A stretch of DNA of 64,000 bases, taken from positions 1 through 64,000 of the forward strand of contig JACDTU010000016.1 of NCBI GenBank assembly GCA_022376465.1. The letters run 5' to 3'. Below are positions 1 through 11,400 of the stretch, piece after piece. Each line of letters opens with the position of its first letter. The first letter of the stretch is position 1. The notes under the pieces were generated by a model that saw only the letters and a program-made list of their open reading frames with translations, had not been told where the DNA came from and did no database searches. The stretch is from Cubamyces lactineus. Its lineage: Eukaryota; Basidiomycota; Agaricomycetes; Polyporales; Polyporaceae. Position numbers and translations under genes: made by a program.

Positions 1-269
1 GTTGACCTGAACTACTGAGCTGCATGGTAGCTCATAGTGCTCGGGCACCCCAGCGACGGAACTCGTGTATTACTAGGCATCGGCCTCATGTATATCCCTG
101 CATCGTAACAAACGAATAGCACCCCAGACTGCACGTATACGGATCACATTGAAATTGCGAATCCTGTGGTACTCGACAAATCTCTTGTACAGTACGACCT
201 CGGAATCCTGCTTTATGAGAAACGCTCCTTAAACAACCCCCCCCCCACTCGGATAGATGGCGCTCTTTC

Positions 270-1609
270 TCAGGGGCAGAAGATGATAGTGTAGTCGGCG
301 AGGCAACTGCAAGTATTGTCGGCAGTTTGATCAAATGCATATACGACCGAGTTCGGGCAGTTGCCCTTTGTGGTTGCGTGGACGATGATTAGTTACTACC
401 ATAGCCCTGTAGTCATGTGCGGATCCGACGCACTGAAGTAGCTGTAATCTTGCACGCCGGATGGCACACAGGTGCTCGGGTTGTCGAAGGTGCCAGTGCA
501 GCAACTCGTGCTGTTCGCTACCGAGGTAGAACCGAAACGCTCAAAACGGTAATTAGTAGTGAAGAGTGGTGGGGGTACGTACAGGGATCATCATCGAGAT
601 GGGTGCTGCAGGCGCTCTGACAGCCAACAGGGAACCCGGTGGAGTCAAACGGTCCTTTGAGAGCGGTAGGGCCTGGATATCAAACATCCGCCTTAGCAAG
701 TACTGTTGGGCCTCACGGCGAGACACAGGATACTCACAGTTGGGTCCAAGGTCGACAGGACAATCAGAGATCTTGCACCCCTTGCTGTTCTCGATCCTCA
801 TGGGCAAGTTGTAACCGTCCACGAGAGATACTGAGGCAGGGACGGTGCGTGAGAACGCAAGGTCACTAAGCATTCTCGAGCACTTACCATCATAGTTGTC
901 CGTTGAAGTGGTCAAGGTGAACTCGGCTAGCGTGGCCGGCGGGACTCCCTAGGACATTCGAGTTCTAGTCAGAAGAAGATGCGACGACGCCTGATACTAT
1001 ACAGGACGATTTGGAGTGATTATGACGCACAGTGCCAATCTCGGGGTCACATACAAGCCCCCCGATGCACCCTCCATCTAAGCAGGAGGCGGGTCCCGGG
1101 TTTGGGACGTCGAAATCGCAGTCACGCCTGCTCTACCTCGGGCCAAAGCTACGATCAGTACGGTAAGAGTCCAACCTCCCGACCGATGCTTACCCAGATG
1201 CGGCCACCCCATGTATCGGGAACGTTGAAGCTGATGGATTCAAAAGCTTCCTGAGCCCATTTGTATTATCAGGGATATGATGAACGAATCAGCATCGGTC
1301 CCTCAACCTGTTCCGATGGAGGGTCAAGCGTACCCTGTAGCTTGAGACGGGCTCGGTGTTCCGGGAGTGGTGAAAAACTGTTGGGATCATGCTGGTAAGG
1401 ACCATCGTTGTGATCCAAGCTCGCTCAGAACATACGGCAGGCCTAAGGCGGTTGGTTAGTGCAGCCTCCGCTGGTGAAGTTGAGAGGAGGATTGGGACTA
1501 CTCACCAGATAGCGAAAGAGCAACTGTTTTCGACGGTGAATGTCCTTGCGGACACGTTTGCGAAGAAAGAGATGGCCGTGACACTAGTGATAGCAAGGGA
1601 CCGTTGCAT
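270..1609 (-). pseudogene. thaumatin-like protein, copy 1, probably inactivated at two splice acceptors
   Basis: Reading the minus strand from ATG at 1609, a signal peptide is followed by the thaumatin N-terminus, a 7-base micro-exon (1436-1442) giving the WPA residues, and then the family blocks in order: SQATG, FNVPDTWGGRIW, RRDCDFDVPNPGPASCLDGG, GVPPATLAEFTL, VDGYNLPMRIEN, SDCPVDLGPNC, GPFDSTGFPVGCQSAC, SCCTGT, and the C-terminal ADYTIIFCP before TGA at 270. All coding blocks are open, but two introns lack a usable acceptor. The one before the WAQEAF block and the last one before GNCPNS read CAA where the intact neighbour reads CAG. Alternative AG sites nearby shift the frame. The product would be a secreted beta-rich protein; fungal family members act on cell-wall glucan (family knowledge). 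I call it a recently disabled copy. A rescue by unusual splicing cannot be excluded. Confidence 0.75.
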
Positions 1610-2498
1610 GGCAGACTCGAAACAAATGGTAGAGAAAGCGAGTTTGCTCTGAAGTATACCTTAGAGATCTCTCGACCTCTTTTATACCTCTCTGCGAGGG
1701 CGATGCTACGATTAATATTGCACGCACATGCATCCGATACTGTGTCGGGTGTCGTGAGCTCTGCAGCGTTCGACGACGTCGGGCCAAACAGATCTCTTGG
1801 GGAGGTACCCGTGATGAGAGCATTTGACCATTGAGCGTTCTCAAGAGTGTCCAGTCGGACGTAATGAAGTGCTGACCTTCGGAGATCGAAGAACGCGAAG
1901 ATATAATGGAAGCTAGTCGTGCACAGGACGACCGCGAGGCCGGCATCCTGAAAACTTGCACTCAATGCTGGAATAGTTCATGCTCGTTGATATCGTGGCA
2001 ACTGAGTGTAAAGAGGTGACATCACGAGGCCCGAAAAACAAACGGCATGATGCGGAAGGAGGAGTAGAGTTGCAACCTTACCTGCTGTTATTCAATTGGT
2101 GCCTTTCGCGGGCCCGAAGAAGACCGGATTAATAACTTCCACGGTGTTCATCAGGTATACCGGAATCTCAGAAGACAGAACACAATCGAGACTCACCAAC
2201 AAAGTACGCCATTTTGCTGGAAGACTTGGAGCCGTTGTTAGCATCCTGTAGGATGAAAATCCGTACTCGCTCTTCAGGATAAAACGTACTGAGCGCGTTC
2301 GACGCATAACGCAGCCTTTGAAGAGACGTGACTCTAGAATCAGAGTGGGTCCGGAGAATGAGTAGCGAATGGCAGGCTGAGAATCAAATTCATAAACACA
2401 GCCGATGATTCTCTTGCTGTGCTACAGTTTGGACCCTTTACGGAACTACTGCTCGATGAAATATTGGCCTGATTGCGTCAACTCAGCTCAGGTGTGGC
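1610..2498. other. spacer between thaumatin copies 1 and 2; duplicated 5' flank
   Basis: No gene is supported here. The part next to copy 1 is its 5' flank. A block at about 1795-1860 resembles 4024-4085, which lies the same distance (about 190-250 bases) upstream of copy 2, so the tandem unit includes the promoter region. The remainder is the 3' flank of copy 2. Confidence 0.5.
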
Positions 2499-3832
2499 TT
2501 AAGGACAGAAGACGACGGTGTAGTCCGCGAGTCCGTGGCAAGTATTGTCAGCAGATTGATCGAAGGCATACACGACTGCATTCGGACAGTTGGCCTCTGT
2601 GATGTGCGTAGCCACTGATTAGTCGCTTTCATTGGCCCAATAGTCTGATGCGAGACCGACGCACTGAAAAAGCTGTAGTATTGCACGCCAGATGACTTGC
2701 AGGTGCTCGGCTTGTTGTAGTAACCAGTACAACAGCTCGAACTGTTCGCTTTCGGATGCAGCCGTGAGCCTCGAAATGATATCGGCTTATGACCGATGAA
2801 CGGATACATACAGGGATTGCCATCGAGGTCTGCGCCACACGCGCTCTGACATCCAACGGGGAAACCGGTGGAGTCAAACGGGCCTTTGAGGGGGGTAGGA
2901 CCTGAACGCAAGAGGATTACTCAGCAAGTCTGGGTACCGGCGAGGCACTGGCGAGATACTCACAGTTGGGACCAAGGTCCACCGGACAGTCGGATACTTT
3001 GCACCCCTTGTTGTTCTCGATCCTCATGGGAAGGTTATAACCGTCTACGACGGATACTGTGATTTGGCGTTACGTGAGAACGCGAAACCACTTATTACCC
3101 TTAACTGCTCACCATCAAAATTGTCGGTCAACCCGGTCAAGGTGAATTCGGCGAGTGTGGCCGGCGGAAACCCCTAAGACGGTCAACGTAAGGAAATGTG
3201 ACAATGTCTGATACAATACAACACAGCTAAGGTGAACACAACGTACTGTACCGATTTTGGGGTCGCATTCGAGCCTTCCGACGCACCCTCCATCCAAGCA
3301 GGAATTGGGCCCCGGGTTCTGGAGATCGAAATTGCAGTCGCGCCTGCCCTACCTCGGAGAAACCTGGAATGAGTATGGGACGAGATTGCCTCAAGCCTCC
3401 GCGCCAGATACTCACCCAGATGCGGCCACTCCAGGTATCAGGAACGTAGAACGTCACGGACTGATAGGTATTCTGACTCCAGCTGAATAACCAAACGTTG
3501 TATGAGCGTTAGCATCGGTCCCAGATGCGAGACGTTAGCTAGGTGACTCAGATTGGCGTACCCCGTAGCCTGTGATGGTGCCGGTGCACCGGGAGTAGTG
3601 AAGTACTATTGAGATCATAGTCGTGAGCTGAGACGCAGCGTTTCGGATTCGCTAGCGTTGGCGACATACAGCAGGCCTGAAACGCATCGTAAATACGACA
3701 TACTCCACAGTTGATCATACAATCCGATATCGCTCACCAGATAGTGAAGGGGCAGTTATTGTACACTGTGAACGCCCTTGCGGAGACTTCGACGAGGAAC
3801 GCACTGGAAACATACATGATGAGACCCTTCAT
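2499..3832 (-). CDS. thaumatin-like protein, copy 2, intact, 10 exons
   Basis: Secreted thaumatin-like protein of about 246 residues. Exons on the minus strand: 3832-3738, 3676-3670 (7-base micro-exon), 3605-3562, 3482-3416, 3348-3247, 3173-3113, 3056-2964, 2901-2812, 2748-2665, 2596-2499. Total is 741 bases in frame, all introns GT...AG. A signal peptide of about 20 residues precedes FTVYNNCPFTIWPA. Then follow FYVPDTWSGRIWGRRDC, CLDGGCVGRLECDPKIG, VDGYNLPMRIENNKGC, GPFDSTGFPVGCQSAC, SSCCTGYYNKPSTC and a C-terminus ADYTVVFCP. The spliced protein has 16 cysteines, the number typical of large thaumatin-like proteins, which supports function and the splice model. Fungal members are linked to beta-1,3-glucan binding or hydrolysis and fruit-body cell-wall turnover (family knowledge). 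The glutamate in the signal-peptide core is slightly unusual. Start chosen as the ATG giving a signal peptide. Confidence 0.88.
3670..3676 (-). other. 7-base micro-exon of the thaumatin-like gene
   Basis: The preceding exon ends in TG (two bases of Trp) before GTGAGC. The seven bases GCCTGCT follow a TTTCAG acceptor and are followed by GTATGT. They complete Trp and add Pro-Ala, restoring the family-typical IWPA. Equivalent sequences are GCCTGCC at 1436-1442 in copy 1 and GCCCGTT at 5229-5235 in copy 3. Confidence 0.8.
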
Positions 3833-4587
3833 GCTTGGGAACGTGGCTTGCTGAGTACCGAGGAAGAAAGGAGAGAACGGGTTCCTACTGAGAGACACTG
3901 ACCGCGATTGCTGAGCCTTTTTATACTCGAAACTCGGTACTATAGGCGCTGTGTACGACACGGGCGCGCGCTAGATCTTGCGGAGCGAGGAATATTCTGC
4001 GTTACTGGACGCCCATGAACCGAATAGATATCTTGCGGAAGTACCGAGGCTTAAGGCACCTGACCGCTGAGGGTCGTCCAGAACGTCCGGCCAGAGGTAG
4101 AACCGTACTCACTTATTGCAATCGCCACGCAGCGAGCACATAATAGAAGACAGCGGAGCATGGAATGCACAACGAGACTGCCAAAACCGGCGCCCCAAAA
4201 CTTACTCGAGTACGGTTCCGGAAGATACATTTCCACTGATAACCTGACGGGTAGTGTGTAGGAGGTCATTTCCTCACGCCCAAAAGTCAAGGATTGGCGC
4301 ACACTTGGCTCAAGCCTGTCCTTATTTCAATCGATCCGAGGAGTGCTGGATATCGAGCCCGCAAGATATTCATTGAGGACATCTGCTTTCCTTGAAAAAG
4401 TGTGAAAGAGGGACCCTGCATTCTACTCGTAGGCCGGCGCCGTCCCGGCGTCTCGAGTAGGTAGTTCCGAGATACAGGATTTGCTTTATATGAGGCTAAC
4501 AACTTACCGCCTACAATTTGGTAGGATGTCTCGTTAGTATGCGACACACGGGCTAGAGGCCAAACATCGACCACAGCTGGTACCCAT
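3833..4587. other. 5' flank of thaumatin copy 2 and junction with truncated copy 3
   Basis: No gene. A block at about 4511-4545 is similar to about 6053-6086. Both lie roughly 650-680 bases upstream of their copy's ATG, so the duplication carried at least 700 bases of 5' flank. Copy 3 homology stops near 4588, where this flank begins. Confidence 0.5.
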
Positions 4588-5405
4588 GTCGTCGTTCATC
4601 TTCATAGGTAAGTTGTACCCATTAACAAGAGAGACTGCAGCGTAGTCACGCCGTGTGAGCATGCGGGACTGTTGTGAGGCTGAGAACCACCTTGCTTACC
4701 ATCGTAGTCGTCCGTAGCGCCCACATTGGACTTGGCGAGCGTAGCCGGGGGAACGCCCTGAGATGGTTCCCATAGGAGATTGGTGAATGTTGAGAGCAAG
4801 TATTGAGTGAATCAGGCGATGCCAGATTGCAGACGAGGCACCGTACCGGACACAAGGTCACTTTCTAGTCCTCCAACGCAGCCCCCGTCCAGGCAAGAGT
4901 TGGCTCCTGCATTGGGGGCGTCGAAGGTGCAGTCGCGTCTTCTCTGTATCAGGGCGGTGAGCAGTACATAGGGTCCGCCCAGGCAGGGCTACTCACCCAG
5001 ATACGGCCGCCCCATGCATCGAGAACGGAAAAGCTGACGCCCTCGCTAGCGTTTTGAGCCCAGCTGAGGTCCAGGCGCCAACCTCGAAACGCGAGGACTT
5101 CGATACGACATGTCGGCTGCATACCCTGTAGCCTGAGAAGGCATAGGCCTTCCGGAAGTGGTGGGAGTGTTTTCAATCTGTTACGGTTCGTATTGTGAGG
5201 TTGCTCCTGATGTATTAAGTCATGCGACAACGGGCCTAGAAAGGTCGGCGTTGTACGTCTTTTCTACTCGCACAGGGCAATGGACTCGGGTAGACGAGGC
5301 CTGGCATTGCTCACTAGACAGTGGAGGGGCAATTGTTGATACTATGATCGTCCTTGCCGACACGTGTACGATGAGGACGGTGGCAACGTAAGAGACGAAG
5401 CACAT
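4588..5405 (-). pseudogene. thaumatin-like protein, copy 3, truncated and degenerate
   Basis: A minus-strand relic starting at ATG 5405 with a hydrophobic leader. Relative to copy 2 it has a one-base deletion in the VYNNC region and a TGG-to-TAG change at the tryptophan before the first donor. The donor after the micro-exon remnant (5229-5235) is weak, and the acceptor before the TTSGRPMPSQATG block is lost. Recognisable blocks follow: VLDAWGGRIW, a DGGC block, GVPPATLA, and a NGYNLPMKMND remnant. Homology then ends abruptly near 4588, so the DLGPNC block and the whole C-terminal half are absent. Clearly a pseudogene. Confidence 0.85.
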
Positions 5406-6195
5406 AATGCCGGATGCTGTGAATTGAGCAGAGAGCGTAAGGGGGACGTTGTGGACGAAATACGTATTCTCTTTAATGCCCCTCGAGTTGATCGTCGACG
5501 CTGCAAATATTACGACATGCGCATGCAACGGGCCCCCTAGATTATGATCTCATTTAGTACTCGAGTTGATAGCTTGGAACAGTAGGGCTCCTCACCTGAC
5601 CCTTCGAAGCCGCCCAGGGAGTTCTGTCAGAGGAAAAGCCGGAGTCCTCGAGATCGAACACGAGGGGCGGATAGGATGCACGACGCGGCGGCTTAAAGGC
5701 ACCCTTGGGCCCCTAAGTGCATACCCAATGATCATCTGGTGAGCCGCGTGTAGGAGGCCGCTCTGTAAGACCTGAAAGGTTGATGACAAGCAGCGAAATG
5801 GGGGCTGGTTCACAGACCCTACAGTTATCTGATAACCGTCTTGAGTGCACCCGAAGACTACTAGTAGGACATTGATCCTCGCCCGGCGCTCATTGGGGCG
5901 CCGATTCTCCCAGTAGAAGGTGCGTAATCTAGTCCTGTAAGCAGGTCGTAGCGTCGTTGAGGAACTAACGTAATCACGTCCGGTGTTAGCGTCTTCGACA
6001 GCATCACCACACAATGTGGATGATATCTTCGCACGAGCACTAGCAACGTAACGTACAACTTGGTTGGATACATTATTAGTATGAGGGCCGTCACGACGGA
6101 ACGGCATTGCCTACAACCCTATATTGTCGAAAACTTAGTCCCTCAGTCGTCTGCATACAATGTATGGATGCGCTCACCTGCACAGAAGACGGACC
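5406..6195. other. 5' flank of thaumatin copy 3; no gene seen
   Basis: Contains open frames but none with family motifs or codon structure that I trust. Part of it (about 6053-6086) matches the duplicated 5' flank of copy 2. Confidence 0.45.
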
Positions 6196-8028
6196 TCAGA
6201 AGAAACCCCACGGATCTCCAAAGTAATCGTCTCCATCGAAGCCATCATAGTCGTAGTGGTAGTCGTCGTACGGATAGTCAGCGTAATCATCATACTCCTC
6301 GTCTTCCTCCTCTTCGCTCTCGAAGTTGACGAGCCCGTCCCACTTCACGTACGGGACGACCTCGTCGAGCCGCTCTACATCCTCTTCGGTCAAGTTGAGG
6401 CAGTTGTCCATGTGCAGCTCGTCGATGGGGAGGTCGTAATTGCATCGCATAATGAGCCAGTCTTCCAGCTTGTCGAGGAACTCGGGGGGATCGTCGTAAT
6501 CCGGACTGCACATGCGAGCACCCGACAGCTTGAGGATACGCAAGCGGGGAAGAACGAGGGAAGGCGGGCGGTTCCTCCTGCCCTTGCGAGTCGCGGAGAG
6601 GGCCTGGATGAACTGTTCCTGCGGGTCTCCCGTGACAGCAAGGATCCGAAGGTCTGGCATACCCGCAAACACATCCTTCCAACGCCAGTCGTGATCTAAC
6701 GCTTCTACGTCAAGATTGCGGACGCCCGTGAACATCTTGGAAGTGTTGACGAGGTAGGACGCCACCGAGGAGCACGCGAGCGTGTCGACTTGCAGCTCGA
6801 TGCACGGGTGCTTGGAACGCTTAGGATCGAGCACTTCGCGCCATCCATTGGCTTCGATCCGACCGGTGTACATGCGGCAGAGACGCGCACTGCGGAGTGG
6901 CTCACTACGGGCAAGGTGCTGGCTGACGACCCGCAATAGCTCGGTAGCGCCTACACCACCTCGCCCGATGAGCTTGAGACGAGCCCCTGATGGGAAGGAG
7001 AGATGGTTCAGGAGGTTGCCGCAATCCAAGCTATTACCTGACAGGGAGAGTCGCTGAAGGCGTGGGAGGGAGAGAGTACGCTGAGGCGTTGGAAGGGTTT
7101 TTGTGTCATCGGGTAGGCGTGGAATAGCGTCTTCTAGGTCTAGGACCTCTAAGCACGACAACTGTTCGATGGCCAATAAAAGGTGATCGAACATGCCTAA
7201 CATCGACTGTGAGTCCAAGCGCCCGACTAATTTGAGATGCGTGATGCCAGAAGATGACAGGAGGGAGTTATTCCAGCTGAAGACCAGTCGCGAAAGTTCT
7301 AGGTAGCGGAGGCTAGGATGCTGCGCTTGGAACATGGACGGGACGGACGTATCACTAGCCAAATACTGCGGAGGTATGCTCTCCGAGAGGACCAATCTTT
7401 CCAGAGTACGGGAGGGCTCTGTGAACTGGCGAAGGACATCTTGAAGGACGCGTACTGGCCCTGAAAGACGAAGCTCCTGGAGACGCGAAGCGTCCTGCCC
7501 GATGCTCTTCAAGACTTTTGACTTTTCGTCCTCGGAAGAAATGACGTTGGCAGAGATGAGCAAGGGTGCCTTCTTCGAACGAGCGAGAAGCTCGTCCACC
7601 ACGACTTTCCTCGAGACCACTACATATCCCCATAACCTTGGCGTATTAAGCGCGATTGCACGCCAGTTGCGGCATACATGAGTGACAGATACCCATGCAT
7701 AGAACCCCGATGAGTGATAGTACCGGCTGTAGAAGGCCCGAGGATCCTCATACGCAGCTTTTGCGACGTACAAGAAGATTTCTGAGAGCAGTTCGGGGGG
7801 CAATCGAGCGATAGTGGTCATGGTATTCAGGCGACCTTTGAGGTCTATGATAGCCTTTTCGTGCTCAAGGATGTCATCCTCGATAGCTTTGCGCGCAGAA
7901 ACCAAATTGGTCGCCATGTCTCGCGAGCTTCCTGAGGACGCAGAATTGTCAATGATCCTACTTAAGGCCGAACCTAGTGAAGACCACTTACGAGAATCAA
8001 GGAGAGAATGTCGGTTGCGTCTGCCCAC
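6196..8028 (-). CDS. F-box protein with leucine-rich C-terminal part
   Basis: Single-exon gene of 610 residues. After a short helical N-terminus (EHEKAIIDLKGRLNTM, residues about 53-70) comes an F-box-like block, IARLPPELLSEIFLYVAK, then VSVTHVCRNWRAIALNTPRLW, the arrangement typical of the very large basidiomycete F-box family. The middle has repeated Leu-rich segments such as LRYLELSRL and LEVLDLEDA, consistent with a degenerate LRR domain for substrate binding. The C-terminal 40 residues are extremely acidic and Tyr-rich. The expected role is substrate receptor in an SCF ubiquitin ligase (family knowledge); the substrate is unknown. Divergent from TEL1 with about 400 bases between starts. 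Confidence 0.85.
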   Translation of the reverse strand: MGRRNRHSLLDSRKWSSLGSALSRIIDNSASSGSSRDMATNLVSARKAIEDDILEHEKAIIDLKGRLNTMTTIARLPPELLSEIFLYVAKAAYEDPRAFYSRYYHSSGFYAWVSVTHVCRNWRAIALNTPRLWGYVVVSRKVVVDELLARSKKAPLLISANVISSEDEKSKVLKSIGQDASRLQELRLSGPVRVLQDVLRQFTEPSRTLERLVLSESIPPQYLASDTSVPSMFQAQHPSLRYLELSRLVFSWNNSLLSSSGITHLKLVGRLDSQSMLGMFDHLLLAIEQLSCLEVLDLEDAIPRLPDDTKTLPTPQRTLSLPRLQRLSLSGNSLDCGNLLNHLSFPSGARLKLIGRGGVGATELLRVVSQHLARSEPLRSARLCRMYTGRIEANGWREVLDPKRSKHPCIELQVDTLACSSVASYLVNTSKMFTGVRNLDVEALDHDWRWKDVFAGMPDLRILAVTGDPQEQFIQALSATRKGRRNRPPSLVLPRLRILKLSGARMCSPDYDDPPEFLDKLEDWLIMRCNYDLPIDELHMDNCLNLTEEDVERLDEVVPYVKWDGLVNFESEEEEDEEYDDYADYPYDDYHYDYDGFDGDDYFGDPWGFF

Positions 8029-8429
8029 AGGACCGTATCCAGAGTGCCCATACGACTGCGCTCCTCGGGCAGAGTAGATCCCCTATCAGACAAGTGCTAG
8101 TGTTGCCGACGAGATGGACAGAGCGTGGTAGGAGATGGTAGGAAGGTCGACGGTTATGAGAAAGCTCTCAGCTTCGAATCCGGGCCTAGCTCCGAAAGTG
8201 GCACGAGCGCTCGTATATATGGCAAACAAAGGCAAACAACGCGATCCCCTGCTCTCGGTCTACTTAGTAGACGCTGGCATCGCATTCGTCCTCAGGCTGT
8301 GGCTGCAAGTTCCCCTGGGCCTGCGCCCGCCTTCTACTCACCTTCCCTCCGACGGTCTCGTTCTTTTTCTGGGGTTCGTACTCATTCATTTCTCTGTTCT
8401 TTTGCATACTAATTATTTTAGTGAAGCAT
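8029..8429. promoter_or_regulatory. shared divergent promoter region, F-box gene and TEL1
   Basis: About 400 bases between two divergent start codons. Just before the TEL1 ATG the sequence TACTAATTATTTTAG looks like a branch point plus 3' splice site, suggesting an intron in the TEL1 leader. Confidence 0.5.
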
Positions 8430-11400
8430 ATGTCTAAAGTTACCCTCAAGACAATCCTAGAAGAACTCCAGGGTGACAAAGAGACCGTACGAGCACAGGC
8501 CGTCAACGACCTTCGCGAGTGCTTCGAACGCGACAATATCACAGACCGTTTCTCGCGAGAACCTATCCAATGGCTACTTGTATTCCAAGCCCTATTCACG
8601 GCCTACAAGGCTCAGCTGCACAAGTGTATCAACAAATTTGGTTCGCTCCACGCTATGGAAGCCTCCGCGTCAAACGTTACTGTACGCAGGCTCACCGATA
8701 TTGTCTCGACGGTCAGATGGCTCGTAGAGCGCGCTAGGGAACACTTGATCGTTCCAGTTCTTAAAGCCTTGCTCAAACACTTCGTTGACGCCATCATCTA
8801 CCGAGGGAAGCTCATCACCCTCATCGCCGGGGATTATGCGCAGGCTATCGAGTCGCTTCTTTCGTGGGACCCGAACCTCCATTCTATGCCCGACAACATA
8901 TGGCATAGTATCTTGGCTATCAGTTTCAACGTCGTCCTGGGACTTTCTCCGGATCGTCGACTGCAGGACTCGGTCAAATTAGACGATCTCGAGCATCTTG
9001 ACGATCTCTCAAACGACGAATCTCCATTGTCTGCTGGTACCGATACTACTAGAGGGCCTTCTATCTCCGTGTCACGATCTCTGAAGCGTACCCGGCGGAC
9101 TAGTCCAGATCCATCGGCCCTCTCACACCGCGCATTCTCTACCTCTGGGACGACACGTCAAACTCCTAGTTCTACGCAGATCAAGTTCATGTCATTAATC
9201 CCCATTCTACTCCGCTCGCCGACTGCCCCAATCCTTTCCGATGAAGAGAGCTTCGACACGTCTGTCGACAAGTTTCAACGCAAGCGTGCGTTTCCTGACA
9301 GATTGCTGATGTACTTTTCCTCCGCTCTACGTGTCTACTCCCTTGATTCGAGCCTTCGACACCACTACATCGTTGCACTCTCCGCTACTCTCAGTCACCT
9401 GGCTCTCAATTGTCGAATCCCAGTGGAGAATTTTGCTCAAGAATCCTGGCAGCCCTTGGTCGCGCAATGGAAAGCGAAGGAGATGGACAAGTCAGAAGAC
9501 ATCATCATCATCCTGCGCAAACTGTTCCCTATGCTAACAGCTAAACCCTTCCAATTGGAGCACCCTGATCCTAGCGCTCCTACTTCTGGTCCTGTTTCTT
9601 GCGCCGTGTCCGTCGATCATCTCTCGACCCTATGGCAGATCTCAGAAGTCTCAGCTAACAAGCGGGCAAGTCCAGAATTGCAGCTGGAATCGCTCCTGCT
9701 AGATTATGCCGATCACCAGGACCAAAAGCCGTTCGTTGCCAGGACTTTTCGGCACGGCTGGAAACTGGATCGGGACCAGGCGTTATTTTGGTCCACTCTG
9801 GAATTACAAGCAGATTGCGCGGAGAAGGTACGACTCTCATAACGTGTGACGTGTAATGATTTCCTGCTGAACATTTGGCAGTTATACCTCTATACGGAGA
9901 CCACGTACTCTTCGGTAGCCAGCGGCAGGAAACGAGTGAGGCTGGAGAACCCCATTGCAGTGGTGCTACAGTCCATCAAGTCGCAGGCCAGTCGCGCTAT
10001 GAAAGTCCATCACTTACAGGTTCTGTTGTTCTTCGCTGATCGGCACTGGCTCGTCTTGCATGAGCAATTGCGTCGGGATATCATCGCCGCTCTGACCTCT
10101 CTGGTTTCGTTTGAAGACGCGGACGTTCAGTCTTGGACATTTCTCTGTCTAGCTGCTATTGCTCACGCCGAAGCCCCAGTGCCCGCCTCTTCCGTTCATC
10201 AACACCCCCTGGATACCGCAACGCCGTCTCTTTGGGACCCAATATGGACTCATGCTATGAGGCGCGCCAATGTCCCTGCAGTTTCCCGTGCAGCCGCCCA
10301 TGCTGCTCACATCTTGCTCCTCCACTCGAAACGACTGCTTTCCTCCCAGCGCGTCCTCCTGGAGATCGAGGCTTTCGTGAAGGATCTGGACGTTCAGGGA
10401 CCTGCATATCCATATGACTCTGTCTGCAGCTTCATGGTTCTGTGCCTCCGGTTCGCCAATCAAGACGTTCGGCTGTATCGCATGCAAATGGAGGAGAAGG
10501 TCCTCTCATGGCTGACGCAGGCTTGGAGAATAGAGGGAACCCGACGTACGGCGATGCCTGCGTCCACGGTCGCGCACATTCATTCCCTCCTTGAAGCCAT
10601 CACAGGCACATCCAAGCGGACGAAACTCTGGTGCGGGATCATGCTTCCGCCATCAAGTATCGTGGACTACTCGCTCGAGGAGGCGCAGACAAAGGTCATT
10701 CGCGACTTCCAACTGAATGCGCATCTCCCTCCTTACACATTCCCCTCTCCTATTTCCGATCTCGAATCCCCTGCGCTGCCTTTGGTTGCTGGAGACGATG
10801 CAGCCAAGCCAACACTGATTGATAGCGCGGACCTCGCTCCCCCTCGAGGCAGGGAGAGACGACTGTCTGCTTTCCTCTTGAAGTCTCTGGAAGTTCTGAC
10901 TGACGGGTTAGACAAGGGCGACGAGGGGAACTACAAGGCTACTGCAGAGACTCTTCGATTCGCTCTGGACTTGGCTGCCAACGCGCTGTTCTTCGAGGCT
11001 TCGCTACTATTCAACGGGACGCAGTCTAACCGCCGTGTCGTACAGGCCGCTTGCAAGATCATCAGTCTCGTTGGTCCTCGACTTCTTTCTTCACGGTGGG
11101 ACTTTCAGGAGAAACGTTTGCTCTTGGGTGCACTCGATCCCTTTGTGTTCGACGGCGAGGATGATCAGGTTGAACATCCTGGGTGGGAAGCCTTGGTTCC
11201 GCCTGGAGAAAACACGGGAATCAGAACACCGGTCCTCCAGAGGCTGTTGTCCCAGTCGCGCAAGACAGGGCGCACAAGCTCACCGCTGTGCCGCATCTTG
11301 CAGCAATGTCTCTTCCGTAGCTCCGATGTACGTGGCGTTCCCGATGTTGTCCAGAGTCCTCGCTGACATCTCGTACGGTTAGGTGCAAGACACGTTCGCA

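Noticed and set aside
5592..6107. 171-residue minus-strand open frame upstream of thaumatin copy 3
   Set aside because: Falls in the duplicated 5' flank and has no counterpart protein in the matching flank of copy 2.
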